Source: Brachionus manjavacas (taxonomy: Eukaryota > Rotifera > Eurotatoria > Ploima > Brachionidae). From it: DNA of 64,000 nucleotides. Location of the stretch: the NCBI GenBank assembly GCA_019054805.1, contig JAHQIY010000008.1:4077501-4141500 (forward strand), written 5' to 3'. Made by a program: the position numbers and the translations under genes. The notes beneath the pieces were generated by a model. The model was given only the letters and a program-made list of their open reading frames with translations. It was not told the origin of the DNA and made no database searches. Within the stretch, counting starts at the first letter, position 1; the number at the start of each line of letters is the position of its first letter. Positions 1 through 10,950 of the stretch are shown here, one piece after another.

Positions 1-1408
1 TCAAACGACCCATTAAAATAACGTCCAATTAGTGTCACCAGCTGTCTTGGTAAACTCTTAAAGCGAATAGTTTGGAATAGGCTTAACAAATTCCTTGAAG
101 AAAATAACCTGATCTGTGCCGAACAATCTGGTTTTCGTTCTCGAAGACGTACAACAGATAACCTTATTTTTATGACTCAAAAAATCTCTGAATCTCTTAA
201 TAGGAAAAAAAGGTTTGTTCTCTTTTTTTTGATATCTCCCAAGCTTTTGATAAAACCTGGCATAACGGTATCCTATATAAAATGTCCCTGCTTAAAGTTC
301 CTCTCTATATCCTTGAGTGGGTTAAGCATTTTTTACAAAATAGGAAATTTTTTGTAAGTGTAAATAATTTTTGTACTAATCAGGGTTGTATTTTTACAGG
401 TGTTCCTCAGGGTGCTGTTATTAGCCCATTACTCTTTACCCTCTTTATAAACGACATTCCTAAAGTAAATTCAAAAAATTAGAACTATTCTCTTCTTTTT
501 GCGGATGACCTTGTATCTTTTTTTATCTTTAAAAAATATGGAAATATTCCCAATACAATAAATAATTACCTTAATAATGGCTTATAAAATGGAAAATGAA
601 GATGGCCCCTGAAAAATGTAGCTATACTATATTCTCTGGGAACTCTTCCAAAAATCAACCTTTAAATATTAAAATTTTTAAGAAAACCATTCCTTATGAT
701 AAAAATCCTGTTTTTTTAGGAATAACTTTTGATGAAAGTTTATGCTTTAATGCTCATGTAAATTTTGTTCGTTCTCGATGTGCTGATCGTATTAATATTT
801 TAAAAGTGTTGTCCCATAAATCATGGAAATTAAACCCTCAAACTCTAGTAACAATATACAAGTCCCTTATCGGTTCAATCATTGATTATAGTTTTTTTAC
901 TCCTATCCTAATCTCAGATACAAATTTTTCCCGTATCCAAACTATTCAAAATGTCTCAATTAAATCAATTTATAAATTTCCTAATGACACCCCAACAAAT
1001 CTCTTAGATCAATTCTTTGAAGGCATAAAACTTGACAAAATAGAAATCCGCCTTAAAAACCTCTTTACAAAATATATTAGAAAATCTGTTACATTTAAAA
1101 ACAAACTTGTACTTAATCTCATTGATGACTATGTTGGTGCATTCGTTAACAGTTCAAGGACCTGTAAACAAAAAACGCCACTTTGCAGTATCTGGGATGA
1201 AAACAAGCTATGGATCAATGAAAGTGGTCTTTAAATTTTTCTTTATAACAAAAAAACTGTAATCACGCAGTGCATTTTTTTTTTTTAAATTCTTGTTGTT
1301 GCTTTTTTTTTAACTACTCTTAATTTACTTTCAATTCCAATGGCGGAAGGAGTTTTATTACTCAGAGCCATTTAAAAAAATTTAATAAACGTAAAAAAAA
1401 AAAAAAAA
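1..1408 (+). mobile_element. 3' part of a jockey-like non-LTR retrotransposon (RT), decayed
   Basis: The fragment runs off the left edge and reads as the reverse-transcriptase half of a LINE ORF2. Visible RT blocks are RPISVTSCLGKLL near 27-65, QSGFR near 124-138, a PQG motif at 405-413 followed by LLFTLFINDIP, and the catalytic FADD at 498-509. A C-terminal segment at 596-1234 contains FLGITFDESL and IYKSLIGSIIDYS, typical of jockey/CR1-type ORF2 tails. The copy is dead: there is a stop where the conserved tyrosine before RPI should be (about 22-24), a frameshift near 210-230, a TAG at 480-482 just before FADD, and another shift near 590. The 3' end is marked by AATAAA at 1384-1389 and an A16 run at 1393-1408, as expected for target-primed integration of a polyadenylated RNA. 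Family is seen from motifs; the clade name is approximate. Confidence 0.9.
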
Positions 1409-3690
1409 TCATCTCTCACTATGAAATATATGCACTATGAAAAAACTCACTATGAAATGATAAAGTCCCACTAAATAGATGTTTCGACTTGACTTTCCTT
1501 TTCAATAGAACTGATCATGAGAATATTCAGTTTTTCAAATAAAAATTAAACGAAACAAACATCAAATTAGTTGACATCAAATTTTATTTGTAAACAATTT
1601 CAGGATTTCTTTAAAAAGATTCGAAGAAAAATTAAATAAATTTTATTTTCTAGCTTTTTTTGCTTTTAAGCTGTTAGCTGTCTTGTCCCAAGCTTCTTTG
1701 AATGTTGATCCTTTTGGAATAAATTTTACAAGCCCAGCTTTTTAAAAAAATTTATGTCTAACTTTTGATTTGATTTAAAGAATGTTATTTTACTTTTGAT
1801 ATTAAGCATTTCAAAAAACTTAGACAGTTGAAAAATGTAAGAAATATATAAATCATCTTAAATATGTAAAAAATATGAAAAAATTTTATTATTTTAATTT
1901 TTTAATAAAACATTTCTAGGTTGTTAAGATTGTAAGTGAAAGAAATGGTGACTGGTCAGACCATTTAATTCTGATTGTATATCTTTTTTTTATAGAGCTC
2001 TTTATAAATGATTTTTGATAATTTTTGTATATAAGAAAATAATTTAACATTTTCGTACTTAATATTTTCAAATACTGATTTGGGAAAACAAATAATTGAC
2101 AAATAAATATTAATTTTCATAATTTGTTTAGAAAAAAAATTGAATTAAATAATAAAAAATCCATTTTTCCATTTGTTGAATTTTTACCATTTTTTACCTT
2201 TTTTTTACAAGAATTTACCGAAATTTACGTCAATTTTTGTCAAAAAAATTTTTTTTGTTTTCCTTTTTCAAAAATAAAAAAAAAAAATTTTTTTCATGAA
2301 AATCGGTTTTTTTCGAGAAATTTTGGAAATTTTTTTTTTCACTGAATTTTACAGTAATTATCGTTATTTTACGAAAAATACTCTTTTTTACCATATTTTA
2401 CCATAAATATGGTAAAATATCGCGAATTTGCCAAAATTTACGTAAAATATGGTGAATTCAAGGTATCGTAGCAGCACTGTACTTTTTGTCTAGTTAAAGG
2501 GCTATTAAATAATTTTAAAAATTAATAAGCAACTAATTGAATAAGAAATTAAAGTCTTTCTATTGAGAAAAATTAGAATTAACATTCGCCTTAATCAAGC
2601 GTCAAAATTAATTTTCAGTTAAAAATCAGTTAAAAAAAAACTTATTATATTTTGCTTATTATTAACTTAAAATTTATTTGAAAAATAAAAAAACTATCAT
2701 TTAATAATTAAATAAATTAAGATGGATTAAAGAAATTTTCATCGATTATTTCCGATGAAATATACTTATTTTCATCGGTGAATCTAGATGAAATGGTTCC
2801 TAACTCATTAATGATTCATCTATCAATTTTCATCGATTAATCATCGTTTTCTTTGTGACTGGGAGATTTATAAAATTTTTCTTTATCATTTTTTGATTTG
2901 ATTTAAATTCATTTTCAAAATGAATGTCCCGAAAATATTCAATTAAAAATTAAGAAAAATTAATAAAAATCCTTTTTACTTCTAATTTTTCATAGAATAT
3001 TTCAAATCTCAATGTATCATAATTTGTTTGCTATTAAATTATTTTTCGTGGTTCTCTACGCCCACATAGTAATAAAAAATGTTTAAAATCAATTCACCAT
3101 TTTTAAATAAACGTAATAAAAATGACAGATAATTTAGGTTTTCAATTTTAATCAACGAAAATTAAGTTTATCTTTTAAGTTTAAAAAATTTTATTTGGAA
3201 TTATTAATTTTATTATAATAAATATAAAATTTTATTATTAATTATTTTTTAAATAATATCAGATATAGTTAATAAAAATTAATAAATCACCATCCATTTT
3301 TAATTCATCACAACATTTGTGATATTTTTTTTTGATTTATTTTTTATTTAGCTAATAATTTTAAGCTAACCTATAGTAAATCTAAATAAAAAGTTTTAAA
3401 TAAAAATATTTTTTTTGGATTCGAAAATCCAATTCTTGAGAAACATTAAGGTTGGATTTATTTATTTAGTGGTTGTCTCTAAAACACGTTTTCTTCTGAC
3501 GGATTTTCGACTGCTAAAATCCTGATCCGGTTTTTTCTATCAATTACTATTACAAGGACTTTTGAAGCGGAATAAATAAAAAGTTTTTTTGTTTAAATTT
3601 TTATTTACATTGTCGACACAAAACAAAATTAAGAAACAAATTTTTAATTATACGCGTTTTTTAAATTATCTTTATAAATTTTTATCGTAG
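1409..3690. other. AT-rich noncoding stretch with a decayed TACAGT-type inverted-repeat element
   Basis: No coding region is supportable here; the one moderately long frame at 2124-2345 is Phe/Lys homopolymer. The part from about 2100 to 2475 is full of ACGTAAA/TTTACC words, contains a palindrome (13-bp arms) at 2393-2420, and ends in ACTGTA near 2470. This resembles the better preserved element at 19479-19652, so it is probably a degenerate relative. Nothing else is recognised. Confidence 0.5.
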
Positions 3691-3694
3691 AACA

Positions 3695-4455
3695 TCAAAA
3701 GGACAGCTATCAAATTGGTATAGCAGTTCAAAAACCTTGACTACAGCGAGAAACTGGTGAAACTAAATCTGATCTCCCTGGAGGACAGGAGGAAAAGAGG
3801 TGATCTTATTCAATTCTTTAAATGTTAAGCATGCACTAACATTGTAAACTGGCACATAGCTCCGTCTGTCAAAGTCAATGGAAGAACAAGAAGAAACTCT
3901 AACCAGCACAGTTTTTTCCGACCGAGTTTTTTCCGACTATGTTATGGAACCCCAAGAGATCGTTCAATCCATATCAGTCAACCAATTCAAGAACAGACTA
4001 GATAAGTATAGACGTAAGGAGAAACCTACCATGGATGAAGTCCTGAGGCTCGGTAGAATCGACACGAGGGAATGGTGACCTAACGAATAACAATCTACAG
4101 TGTGATGAAGACAGAACTGGGGAAATGACTGTGCTCTAAACACAGAACACACTATCATCCAAGCCAACTGGAGCATCGGGCCCGAGGTCCCCTTCCTTTC
4201 AACATCGAATTAAATTTCCAATAGCTAGCCAGTTCTCTACGACGCTGTTCTTTCTCTTCAAATATTATTATCTTCTTTCAAATAATTATATATTATCATT
4301 TTAACTAATTATATACTGACATAATGAATTCTACTGATTAAGTGTCAATTCTACAGTTACCATTGATGGAATCCTACTGTTTTCCATCTTCGCAAGTCTA
4401 GCTTGCTAGCTTGTTGTAACTTATATTATTATTTGTATTATTATAAATAAATTTC
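3695..4455 (+). mobile_element. C-terminal fragment and 3' tail of a CR1/Rex-like LINE ORF2
   Basis: A frame with stops and shifts shows LDYSEKLVKLNLISLEDRR followed by KRGDLIQFFK (about 3737-3826), the signature of the extreme C terminus of this LINE class. Downstream, 3878-4078 encodes a segment ending VNQFKNRLDKY, again typical. The upstream RT is missing, so this is a 5'-truncated copy. The 3' end runs into an ATT-type tail at about 4426-4450. The related copies near 38.8-39.4 kb and 41.8-42.0 kb share the same C-terminal pattern. Confidence 0.85.
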
Positions 4456-6164
4456 TAAGTATAAGTATCAAATTTTTTTTTAATGTTTATTAAAATTTTC
4501 AAATCTTGCCTATTTTTGAAAAATTATTTTTACATAAGCTTCTTAAAGCAGCTATCCAGAGCGAATCCAGCAATTAAAAACCACGACTGCTTGCCAAAAC
4601 AATTAAGTAGTTTTAAAATTTTGGTAAAAAAGAATCTCCATCTGTTTCTCTAAAGCTAAATATTGATACATATTATTTTTTGATAACATTAAAACCTGAT
4701 AAACTGATTTCTTGTATTCTTTAAAATTTTTTGTTCATTATATTAAACTCACTAAAATCAAATTGAATTTAAATTTATAGTTATATTTAAGCCAAAGCCA
4801 CAGGAGATTTTAACTAGAAAAATTCCATGAAGTATGTCTTGTTTTGTATTATTCGGATGCTCTTCCAACTAAAATTCGTCATTACCTCTATCTTCTAAAG
4901 AAATGTTCATTACTTTAAAAAAAAAATTTTGAAAAAAAGCTTCATTTTTTTGTATTTTTTTTGAGTTTTTTTAATTTTTTCAATCATCATTTAAAGCCGT
5001 AGATTCCTTTATTCAATTAATAAAATTAGGGAATAAATTTTATGTTTATAAAAATTGTCTATAGTCAATCAGTTTTGCTTTTTTGTTTAATATTAATGAT
5101 AATTGGTGCATTAAACTAAGTTAGTTAAGATCGTTAGTTGTAAAATTAAAATAAAAATTATTTTTGGTCGATTGATTTTTACTTTAGAAAAAACAAAATT
5201 GATTTCGAAAACCAGATTCGATTTTTAATCAAAAAGAAATCGAAAACATAAACTTAGAATCATTTTGATAATTTATCATTCAATGAATATCTAAAAAATC
5301 AAATTAGCTAAATAAAAAATAAGATTTTTTGGTTTTTGTTGCTAAAAATTTGATTTTCAGACGCCAAATATCAAAAATTATAGAAACATTTTTTATATTG
5401 AGATAATTTTTAAAATCTAAAACAAATTAAATTTATCATTTTATGAATAATGGATTTGGTCATAGCATTTGAATAAACTTAAAAATGAAAAAGAAATATA
5501 AATAATTAAATTTAAAACAAATTAACAAATAGATTAAATATATTTACGACTAATTTACCTTACTCGATAAATTTAAAAAAAAATCTATTTATTTAGATTA
5601 CTGAATCGGTTGTTTAAACATTTTATTCATTAAAAAAAAAGTATAAAAAAAAGTCTGATCTTTTAATTAAATAGAGGTATACGATTTAGTTTTTTTCAAA
5701 TATTTAATTTAATTAGTCAAAAAAAAGATAAAAAAATATATTGTATATCTTTCCAATATTAAAATAAATATTGCACAGGTAAATAAAAAAAAGTAAAAGA
5801 CTAAGAAGGAAAATTTGGTAAGGATGTTTATTTCATATGTTGCTAAAAAAGTTTCAGAATTTTTGAATTCTTAAAAATATGAGATAAAAATTTGGATTGA
5901 GAAGATTATTTTAAAAATCAACAATTTAGCATAAAGACTCAAAAACTTTGTTTTTTTCTGTTCTAACCGAATAATTTTGGTAAAAATAAAACAATAATTA
6001 TATTTATAAAGCAAACAATAGATTTCCGCAAAGTATATCTATTCAAACTGACAAAATTTCTCATCCATTACAAATTAACATGCTTATAAATATTTAGGAA
6101 ATATATATTTTAAAAAACATTTCTAAAAAAAAACAATTTAATTTAGGTTTTTTACAAAAAGAAA
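4456..6164. other. AT-rich noncoding DNA
   Basis: I see no ORF with family resemblance, no tRNA and no clear repeat. The last 150 bases are the presumptive 5' flank of the tandem-repeat gene; TATTTATAA at 6001-6009 is a possible but distant TATA-like word. Confidence 0.5.
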
Positions 6165-7481
6165 ATGTCAGCTGCACCAGTTTTGAGTGGTCCAAGAGGT
6201 TCTGCTGCTCCAGTTCCATCAGCTGCACCAGTGTTGAGTGGACCAAGAGGTTCTGCTGCTCCAGTTCCATCAGCTGCACCAGTGTTGAGTGGACCGAGAG
6301 GTTCTGCTGCTCCAGTTCCATCAGCTGCACCAGTTTTGAGTGGTCCAAGAGGTTCTGCTGCTCCAGTTCCATCAGCTGCATCAGTTTTGAGTGGACCGAG
6401 AGGTTCTGCTGCTCCAGTTCCATCAGCTGCACCAGTTTTGAGTGGTCCAAGAGGTTCTGCTGCTCCAGTTCCATCAGCTGCACCAGTTTTGAGTGGTCCA
6501 AGAGGTTCTGCTGCTCCAGTTCCATCAGCTGCACCAGTTTTGAGTGGTCCAAGAGGTTCTGCTGCTCCAGTTCCATCAGCTGCACCAGTTTTGAGTGGTC
6601 CAAGAGGTTCTGCTGCTCCAGTTCCATCAGCTGCACCAGTGTTGAGTGGACCGAGAGGTTCTGCTGCTCCAGTTCCATCAGCTGCACCAGTGTTGAGTGG
6701 ACCAAGAGGTTCTGCTGCTCCAGTTCCATCAGCTGCACCAGTGTTGAGTGGACCGAGAGGTTCTGCTGCTCCAGTTCCATCAGCTGCACCAGTTTTGAGT
6801 GGTCCAAGAGGTTCTGCTGCTCCAGTTCCATCAGCTGCACCAGTGTTGAGTGGACCGAGAGGTTCTGCTGCTCCAGTTCCATCAGCTGCACCAGTTTTGA
6901 GTGGACCAAGAGGTTCTGCTGCTCCAGTTCCATCAGCTGCACCAGTTTTTAGTTCACCAAGAGCTTCTTTTGCACGTGCTTCATGCAATGTTCCTCTACC
7001 AGCAAGCGTTTCGACTGTTGCTGCTGCAATTATTTCTCCTAAATTATCCGCTGTTAGAGCTCCACAGCAGACCTTTTCGCAATGGGTACGCCATCAAAAT
7101 GTTCCTACTTCATCAACTTTGGAACGTGAATTGAACATTACTAGTGAATTTAACTTAGAAAATTGGACACGTGAAATAGAAGCTGAAATGGAAAAAAAAA
7201 GAGCTGAATTACCAACAACACAGTTACCGACTCAAAGTTTTTCTTCAGCTAAAGCGAAAATAGCTTCTTTAGTTCCATCTTTAGTCTCTGCACCTTTTTC
7301 ATGCAGTTCACAACCAAGCACTCCATTTTTTTCACTAGATTTAAGCTTGGCCTCAACATTTACTTCAAGTGCACCAGCTTTCCCACCATATTATAATTTT
7401 CCTTTCTTGGGACCTTTCTTACCTACTGCTAGCCCATGTGGCTTATCATGCCGTTCCTCTAATCCTTTATTCTTATTTTAA
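6165..7481 (+). CDS. Ala/Pro/Ser-rich tandem-repeat protein, function unknown
   Basis: One uninterrupted 438-codon frame. Residues 2-256 are 15 copies of a 17-residue unit reading SAAPVLSGPRGSAAPVP, followed by a degenerate sixteenth copy. The remaining ~165 residues are non-repetitive, with a charged stretch (ENWTREIEAEMEKKRAE) and a hydrophobic, Phe/Pro-rich C terminus that contains three Cys in its last 75 residues. The ATG used is the first in frame after a TAG; that TAG is part of TTTAATTTAG, a plausible splice acceptor, so an upstream exon cannot be excluded. No signal peptide is visible in this model. An AATAAA at 7558-7563 supports transcription on this strand. Both strands are open through the repeat because the unit is a multiple of three; the antisense frames look like shadows. 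I do not recognise the family; Pro-rich structural or cuticular proteins share such layouts, but that is only analogy. Confidence 0.7.
   Translation: MSAAPVLSGPRGSAAPVPSAAPVLSGPRGSAAPVPSAAPVLSGPRGSAAPVPSAAPVLSGPRGSAAPVPSAASVLSGPRGSAAPVPSAAPVLSGPRGSAAPVPSAAPVLSGPRGSAAPVPSAAPVLSGPRGSAAPVPSAAPVLSGPRGSAAPVPSAAPVLSGPRGSAAPVPSAAPVLSGPRGSAAPVPSAAPVLSGPRGSAAPVPSAAPVLSGPRGSAAPVPSAAPVLSGPRGSAAPVPSAAPVLSGPRGSAAPVPSAAPVFSSPRASFARASCNVPLPASVSTVAAAIISPKLSAVRAPQQTFSQWVRHQNVPTSSTLERELNITSEFNLENWTREIEAEMEKKRAELPTTQLPTQSFSSAKAKIASLVPSLVSAPFSCSSQPSTPFFSLDLSLASTFTSSAPAFPPYYNFPFLGPFLPTASPCGLSCRSSNPLFLF
6168..6932 (+). repeat. 51-bp tandem repeat, 15 exact-length copies
   Basis: Every unit is exactly 51 bp, and the spacing between the first and sixteenth TCAGCTGCACCAG is 765 bp. 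Variation is almost entirely silent third-position change (GTG/GTT, GGA/GGT, CCA/CCG), with one replacement (Pro to Ser in copy 5). Two or three haplotypes of the unit recur in alternating order, suggesting expansion by duplicating multi-unit blocks. Confidence 0.97.
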
Positions 7482-8929
7482 ATCATTTAGCATAAAAAAA
7501 TATTTTCAGACTTTTGGAAATTTTTTTTATCATTTCCCTATTAAATTAGATTATTCAAATAAAATTTTTTAAAGATATATAATTTTTTTATTTTTCAAAA
7601 TAATAAACAAGAATATTAGTTCTTACACCTTAAAGCATTTAATTAAATTTTAAGAAATATTTATTTTGACAAATAATCTCTTGAATAACTTAAAAAATTT
7701 GTCTCGAAGCAAATAAGATTTTTTTTTATTTATAATTTAAAACATATTTCTTGATTCATTTGTTAGCATAAATTTTTTTTTTTAATAACAGCGATAAATT
7801 AAAAAATTAATAATGCCTTCGAAGGTTGAATTTCATTGAAACTTTTATTAATAGATGAAAATTAACCAACAACCAAAAAAATTCAAAAAAATTCCTTACT
7901 TTATATTAAAATTCAATTTATTATTTGAATTAAATATTTTAATTAAACTTGTTTTACGAAATCAATGTAAATTCTATTTTTTGTTTGAGTAAAAAAGGAT
8001 ATCCTTCTTAATTTTGATAATCAAGTAAATTCAATAATATGATAATATGTTCTTAAAAATAATTTGCCATGTCTTAATCTAATGATAATTAGTCAAAATA
8101 GTACAAATTCAAACAAGCTTTTAATAAATTTTTAAAATAATTGAATAAACAGTGACGTTAGAATTAAAAATTTAACATTTAAATAGAATAAATGTTATCG
8201 TTTGTCAAATCGAAAATAAAAATTGAATTATTTTAATTACATTGATTTAAATTAAGGATAAAATTAAAATTTGATAATCATAAAATAATTTTCTAATCCA
8301 ACAACATTTTCATTTGAAATGACAATATGACAATTTGAAATGACAATATGACAATTATTTTCAAGGGGAAATAGACATTTTATTTTCATTAATTAAAAAA
8401 TTCAAATATTTATTGTATTACTAAATTAATTAAATTAAATTTTAATGATTTATAAGAAAAAAAAGAAAAAAAGCAAGTATTATAAGTTATTTCTTCCCAG
8501 ACTAACTTTAGAACATTGGTCCGATTTTTCACGGTCTGCTTCTCGATTGTTTGGTTGGCTGATTTTCAACTAAAGATCCGGATTAGATTAGTTTCTTATA
8601 ATATACATTATTCTCATAAGAGATTTATATCATTCATTTTCTCATTTTGGTGATCTATGCCCTTCCTGCATTCTATTTAGTTTAAGGTGCCAAGATTATT
8701 CAAATAAAATTTAGTTTAATTCTAAGTACAAAGTCGTTTTCCACCATTGAAATCCAGAATTCGAATCCATACTGTGGCACAAGTTAAGACATCATTATTT
8801 GACTATAAAATCTCTTGTGCCTTTTATTTGAACTTTTCGTTTACTATTTTGAATAATAAATTTGTAGCTGGTTGATCTTCTCATAAGATTTAGTGTAAGT
8901 TATTGATTACTATTAATCTGTGAACTGTA
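7482..8929. other. AT-rich noncoding DNA
   Basis: No coding signal. The last few hundred bases (from about 8480) are less AT-rich and lead directly into a LINE-type 3' end, so they may be decayed LINE 3' sequence. Confidence 0.4.
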
Positions 8930-9012
8930 TCGAGCTGTAACTTGAGTAAAGCATTTTCTTTTCTGTTCGGGGCTAAGCTCCTGGAGAAACAAAAATAAAA
9001 ATAAAATAAAAA
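8930..9012 (+). mobile_element. 3' terminus of a truncated LINE
   Basis: A short GC-rich hairpin word (GGGGCTAAGCTCC, about 8969-8981) is followed by an A-rich tail built of AAAAT units to about 9012. The same arrangement, a small stem then a TAAAA-type tail, ends the better defined LINEs near 17015-17054, 52620-52664 and, on the minus strand, 10951-11020. No ORF is left. Confidence 0.6.
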
Positions 9013-9804
9013 ATTACTTTAACATTAGTTGCTCTAATCAAAGTGTTTAAATAATTAGATTTTCAAGATAATTTCATACCAACAGAGTGGTGGAAATGTG
9101 GAAGCAAGATTAAATTTGTGGGGTTCATTGGGCTTATTCGTAAGTTATTTTCGGTTGTGGGTTCTGACTCGGAAAACACGAAAAAGTTTACAGTAGAGGA
9201 AAAAAGATAATTTTGAAATTTTTTAATGTTTTGGACTGGAATAGACTCAAAATTTAACTAATTTTTAATTTAAATTTGAATTATATTTTATTTTATCATA
9301 CATAGTGTTTTACTTTATGTTAAGTCTTTTGAATTGTGTATAAAGGCGCCATCACGGATCAATTTTTTTGATATGATAAAATGCTAATTTTAATTTATCA
9401 ATTAAAAAAACTAAGCTTATTAATTCGGCCAATTTTCAATTTTTTGAAATTGAAAAAAGTTTAAAAATTTAAAATTTCTTTTTCTTTTTAAAAAATAATA
9501 TTGGTTAGAGCCAACTTCTACCAATTATAATTTCTAAGACAATAATTCACTCAAACGAATTTTCGAATAGGAAATTATAAAAGTTATTTATAATTTTGAA
9601 GATTTTTTTTGAAAATATAAAATATCTGAAAGCAATGTTCATTTATTAAATAATTTAAACAAAGAACTTACATTTGAATAAAAGTTTAATTTTTTTCATT
9701 TCTGGAAGTTTTTTTTCTTAGCAAGATTTTCATTCATCAAAAATTTAACATAGCTGTTTTGCCAATAGTTATTTTATCAACCGCTTTTAATTACCTCTAA
9801 ACAG
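9013..9804. other. AT-rich noncoding DNA
   Basis: No ORF, RNA gene or repeat is recognised. It is the 5' flank of the small Thr-rich gene. Confidence 0.4.
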
Positions 9805-9812
9805 TATATAAA
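9805..9812 (+). promoter_or_regulatory. TATA box of the small Thr-rich gene
   Basis: TATATAAA lies 35 bases upstream of the ATG at 9847. If transcription starts 25-30 bases downstream, the 5' leader is only a few bases to about ten bases long. This is the clearest core promoter in the window. Confidence 0.6.
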
Positions 9813-9846
9813 TAGTCTAGTGTAATTTGGAAATATTTAAAAAAAA

Positions 9847-10206
9847 ATGAAAAATTTTACTTATTTAGTAATTGTCGCAATTATTGTGGTTTCTCCTTTG
9901 CTTTTAAATGCAACAGTTACAACTGAAGTTACTACTGAAGCTACTACTGAAATTACAACTGAAACTACAAATAAAGAACAAACCATTTCAAGTACAACAA
10001 CTGCAAACGCGGCTTCAACTTTGCTTATAAGTGAAACTAGTACGGCTGAAGTCAATGGCAATGACACAACCATGACAAATGAAGAGATGTATAATTCAAC
10101 CACAACAACTTTTAATGTTGAAAATTTAGGAATTCAACTGAAGGAATATGCCGGACTTTTTTTAATTTTATCAATATTAGTTAATTTATTAATTTCCTTA
10201 GTTTAG
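9847..10206 (+). CDS. Small Thr-rich secreted or membrane-anchored protein
   Basis: A 119-residue single-exon ORF. Residues 1-22 (MKNFTYLVIVAIIVVSPLLL) are a typical signal peptide. Residues 24-90 are dominated by Thr with regular VTTEVTTEATTE spacing, a mucin-like O-glycosylation substrate, with NDT, NST and similar N-glycosylation sites. The C terminus (about 103-119) is hydrophobic and ends almost at the stop, which fits either a GPI-attachment signal or a single membrane anchor. The TATA box upstream and AATAAA at 10217-10222 frame a very compact transcript. The family is not recognised; the layout recalls the N terminus of the larger gene at 24.5 kb but without its VWD or EGF domains. 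Confidence 0.8.
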   Translation: MKNFTYLVIVAIIVVSPLLLNATVTTEVTTEATTEITTETTNKEQTISSTTTANAASTLLISETSTAEVNGNDTTMTNEEMYNSTTTTFNVENLGIQLKEYAGLFLILSILVNLLISLV

Positions 10207-10216
10207 AAACTAAAAA

Positions 10217-10222
10217 AATAAA
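10217..10222 (+). other. Polyadenylation signal of the small Thr-rich gene
   Basis: AATAAA begins 11 bases after the stop codon, so the 3' UTR is very short. Confidence 0.7.
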
Positions 10223-10429
10223 AACTTGAGTTTTTAGAAATCAAATAAAGTTATCTAAATAATAATATTTATGATACTTAAATATAATAAAGACTTTATA
10301 ATATTTATAATATTATTAAAAAAATCTCAAAAAGCTAAACAAATAAGCACCAAATTAAATTTAAAAAAAAAAAAAAAATTTTTATACCAAAATACCAAAA
10401 TGCTCATATTTTTTTCAAATTTATTAGGA

Positions 10430-10948
10430 CAGGCCAATTATCGTCTTTTGATCAATTTTACACCACATTTTTCGCAAATTCTGTGGTCCTGGTCGAATTT
10501 TTGTCTTCCTCTTTTTTTTCTATCTTCAACTTTAATGGAGCATAGGGCGTCTTCACGTATGCTCTATACTATCTTGTCTTAAGCGGCAATATCTGATTGT
10601 CCCCATATGAATTTCATCTCTTTTAACTCTCTTTCAATTGTTCTCCTCCATGTCATATTTGGTCTTACTGCATTTCTTTACCTTTGTGTCCAAAATAATG
10701 CTGACAATCTTAAAGCAAAGTCAAGTCTTCTTCTGCGTATCGTGATGCGATTCAGCTCGTTCCTGCTTTCATTTACACCTCTTCTTTCGTAATGAGTCTT
10801 GAATAAAAGACTTTCAAAAATGTTCACTTCAATTGTCATTAAACGCTTCTATGCTCTGAAAATCGATTTTGGTCACTTTCCAGCATTCGGATCCATAGAA
10901 CAGTACAAATGTAACAAGAAGCTTTTATTTGGTTCTCAAGCTATGACA
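10430..10948 (-). mobile_element. C-terminal fragment of an endonuclease-RT LINE (RTE/L2-like)
   Basis: Read on the minus strand, broken frames give FVLFYGSECWKVTKIDFQ, then MTWRRTIERELKEMKF followed by IWGQSDIAA. These are the conserved C-terminal blocks (YGSE.W, RP..TWRR..E.EL...WG) of the APE-type endonuclease/reverse transcriptase proteins common in invertebrate genomes. Several stops and frameshifts make it a pseudogene. Its upstream end abuts the 3' tail of the LINE at 10951-14523, consistent with that younger LINE having inserted into it. Confidence 0.85.
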
Positions 10949-10950
10949 TG

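Noticed and set aside
2124-2345. Phe/Lys-rich 73-codon ORF
   Set aside because: It is composed of T and A homopolymers inside a decayed repeat.
6094-6988. Two long antisense frames across the 51-bp repeat
   Set aside because: The repeat unit is a multiple of three without stops on either strand, so antisense frames stay open automatically; the plus frame has the poly(A) signal and a non-repetitive C terminus.
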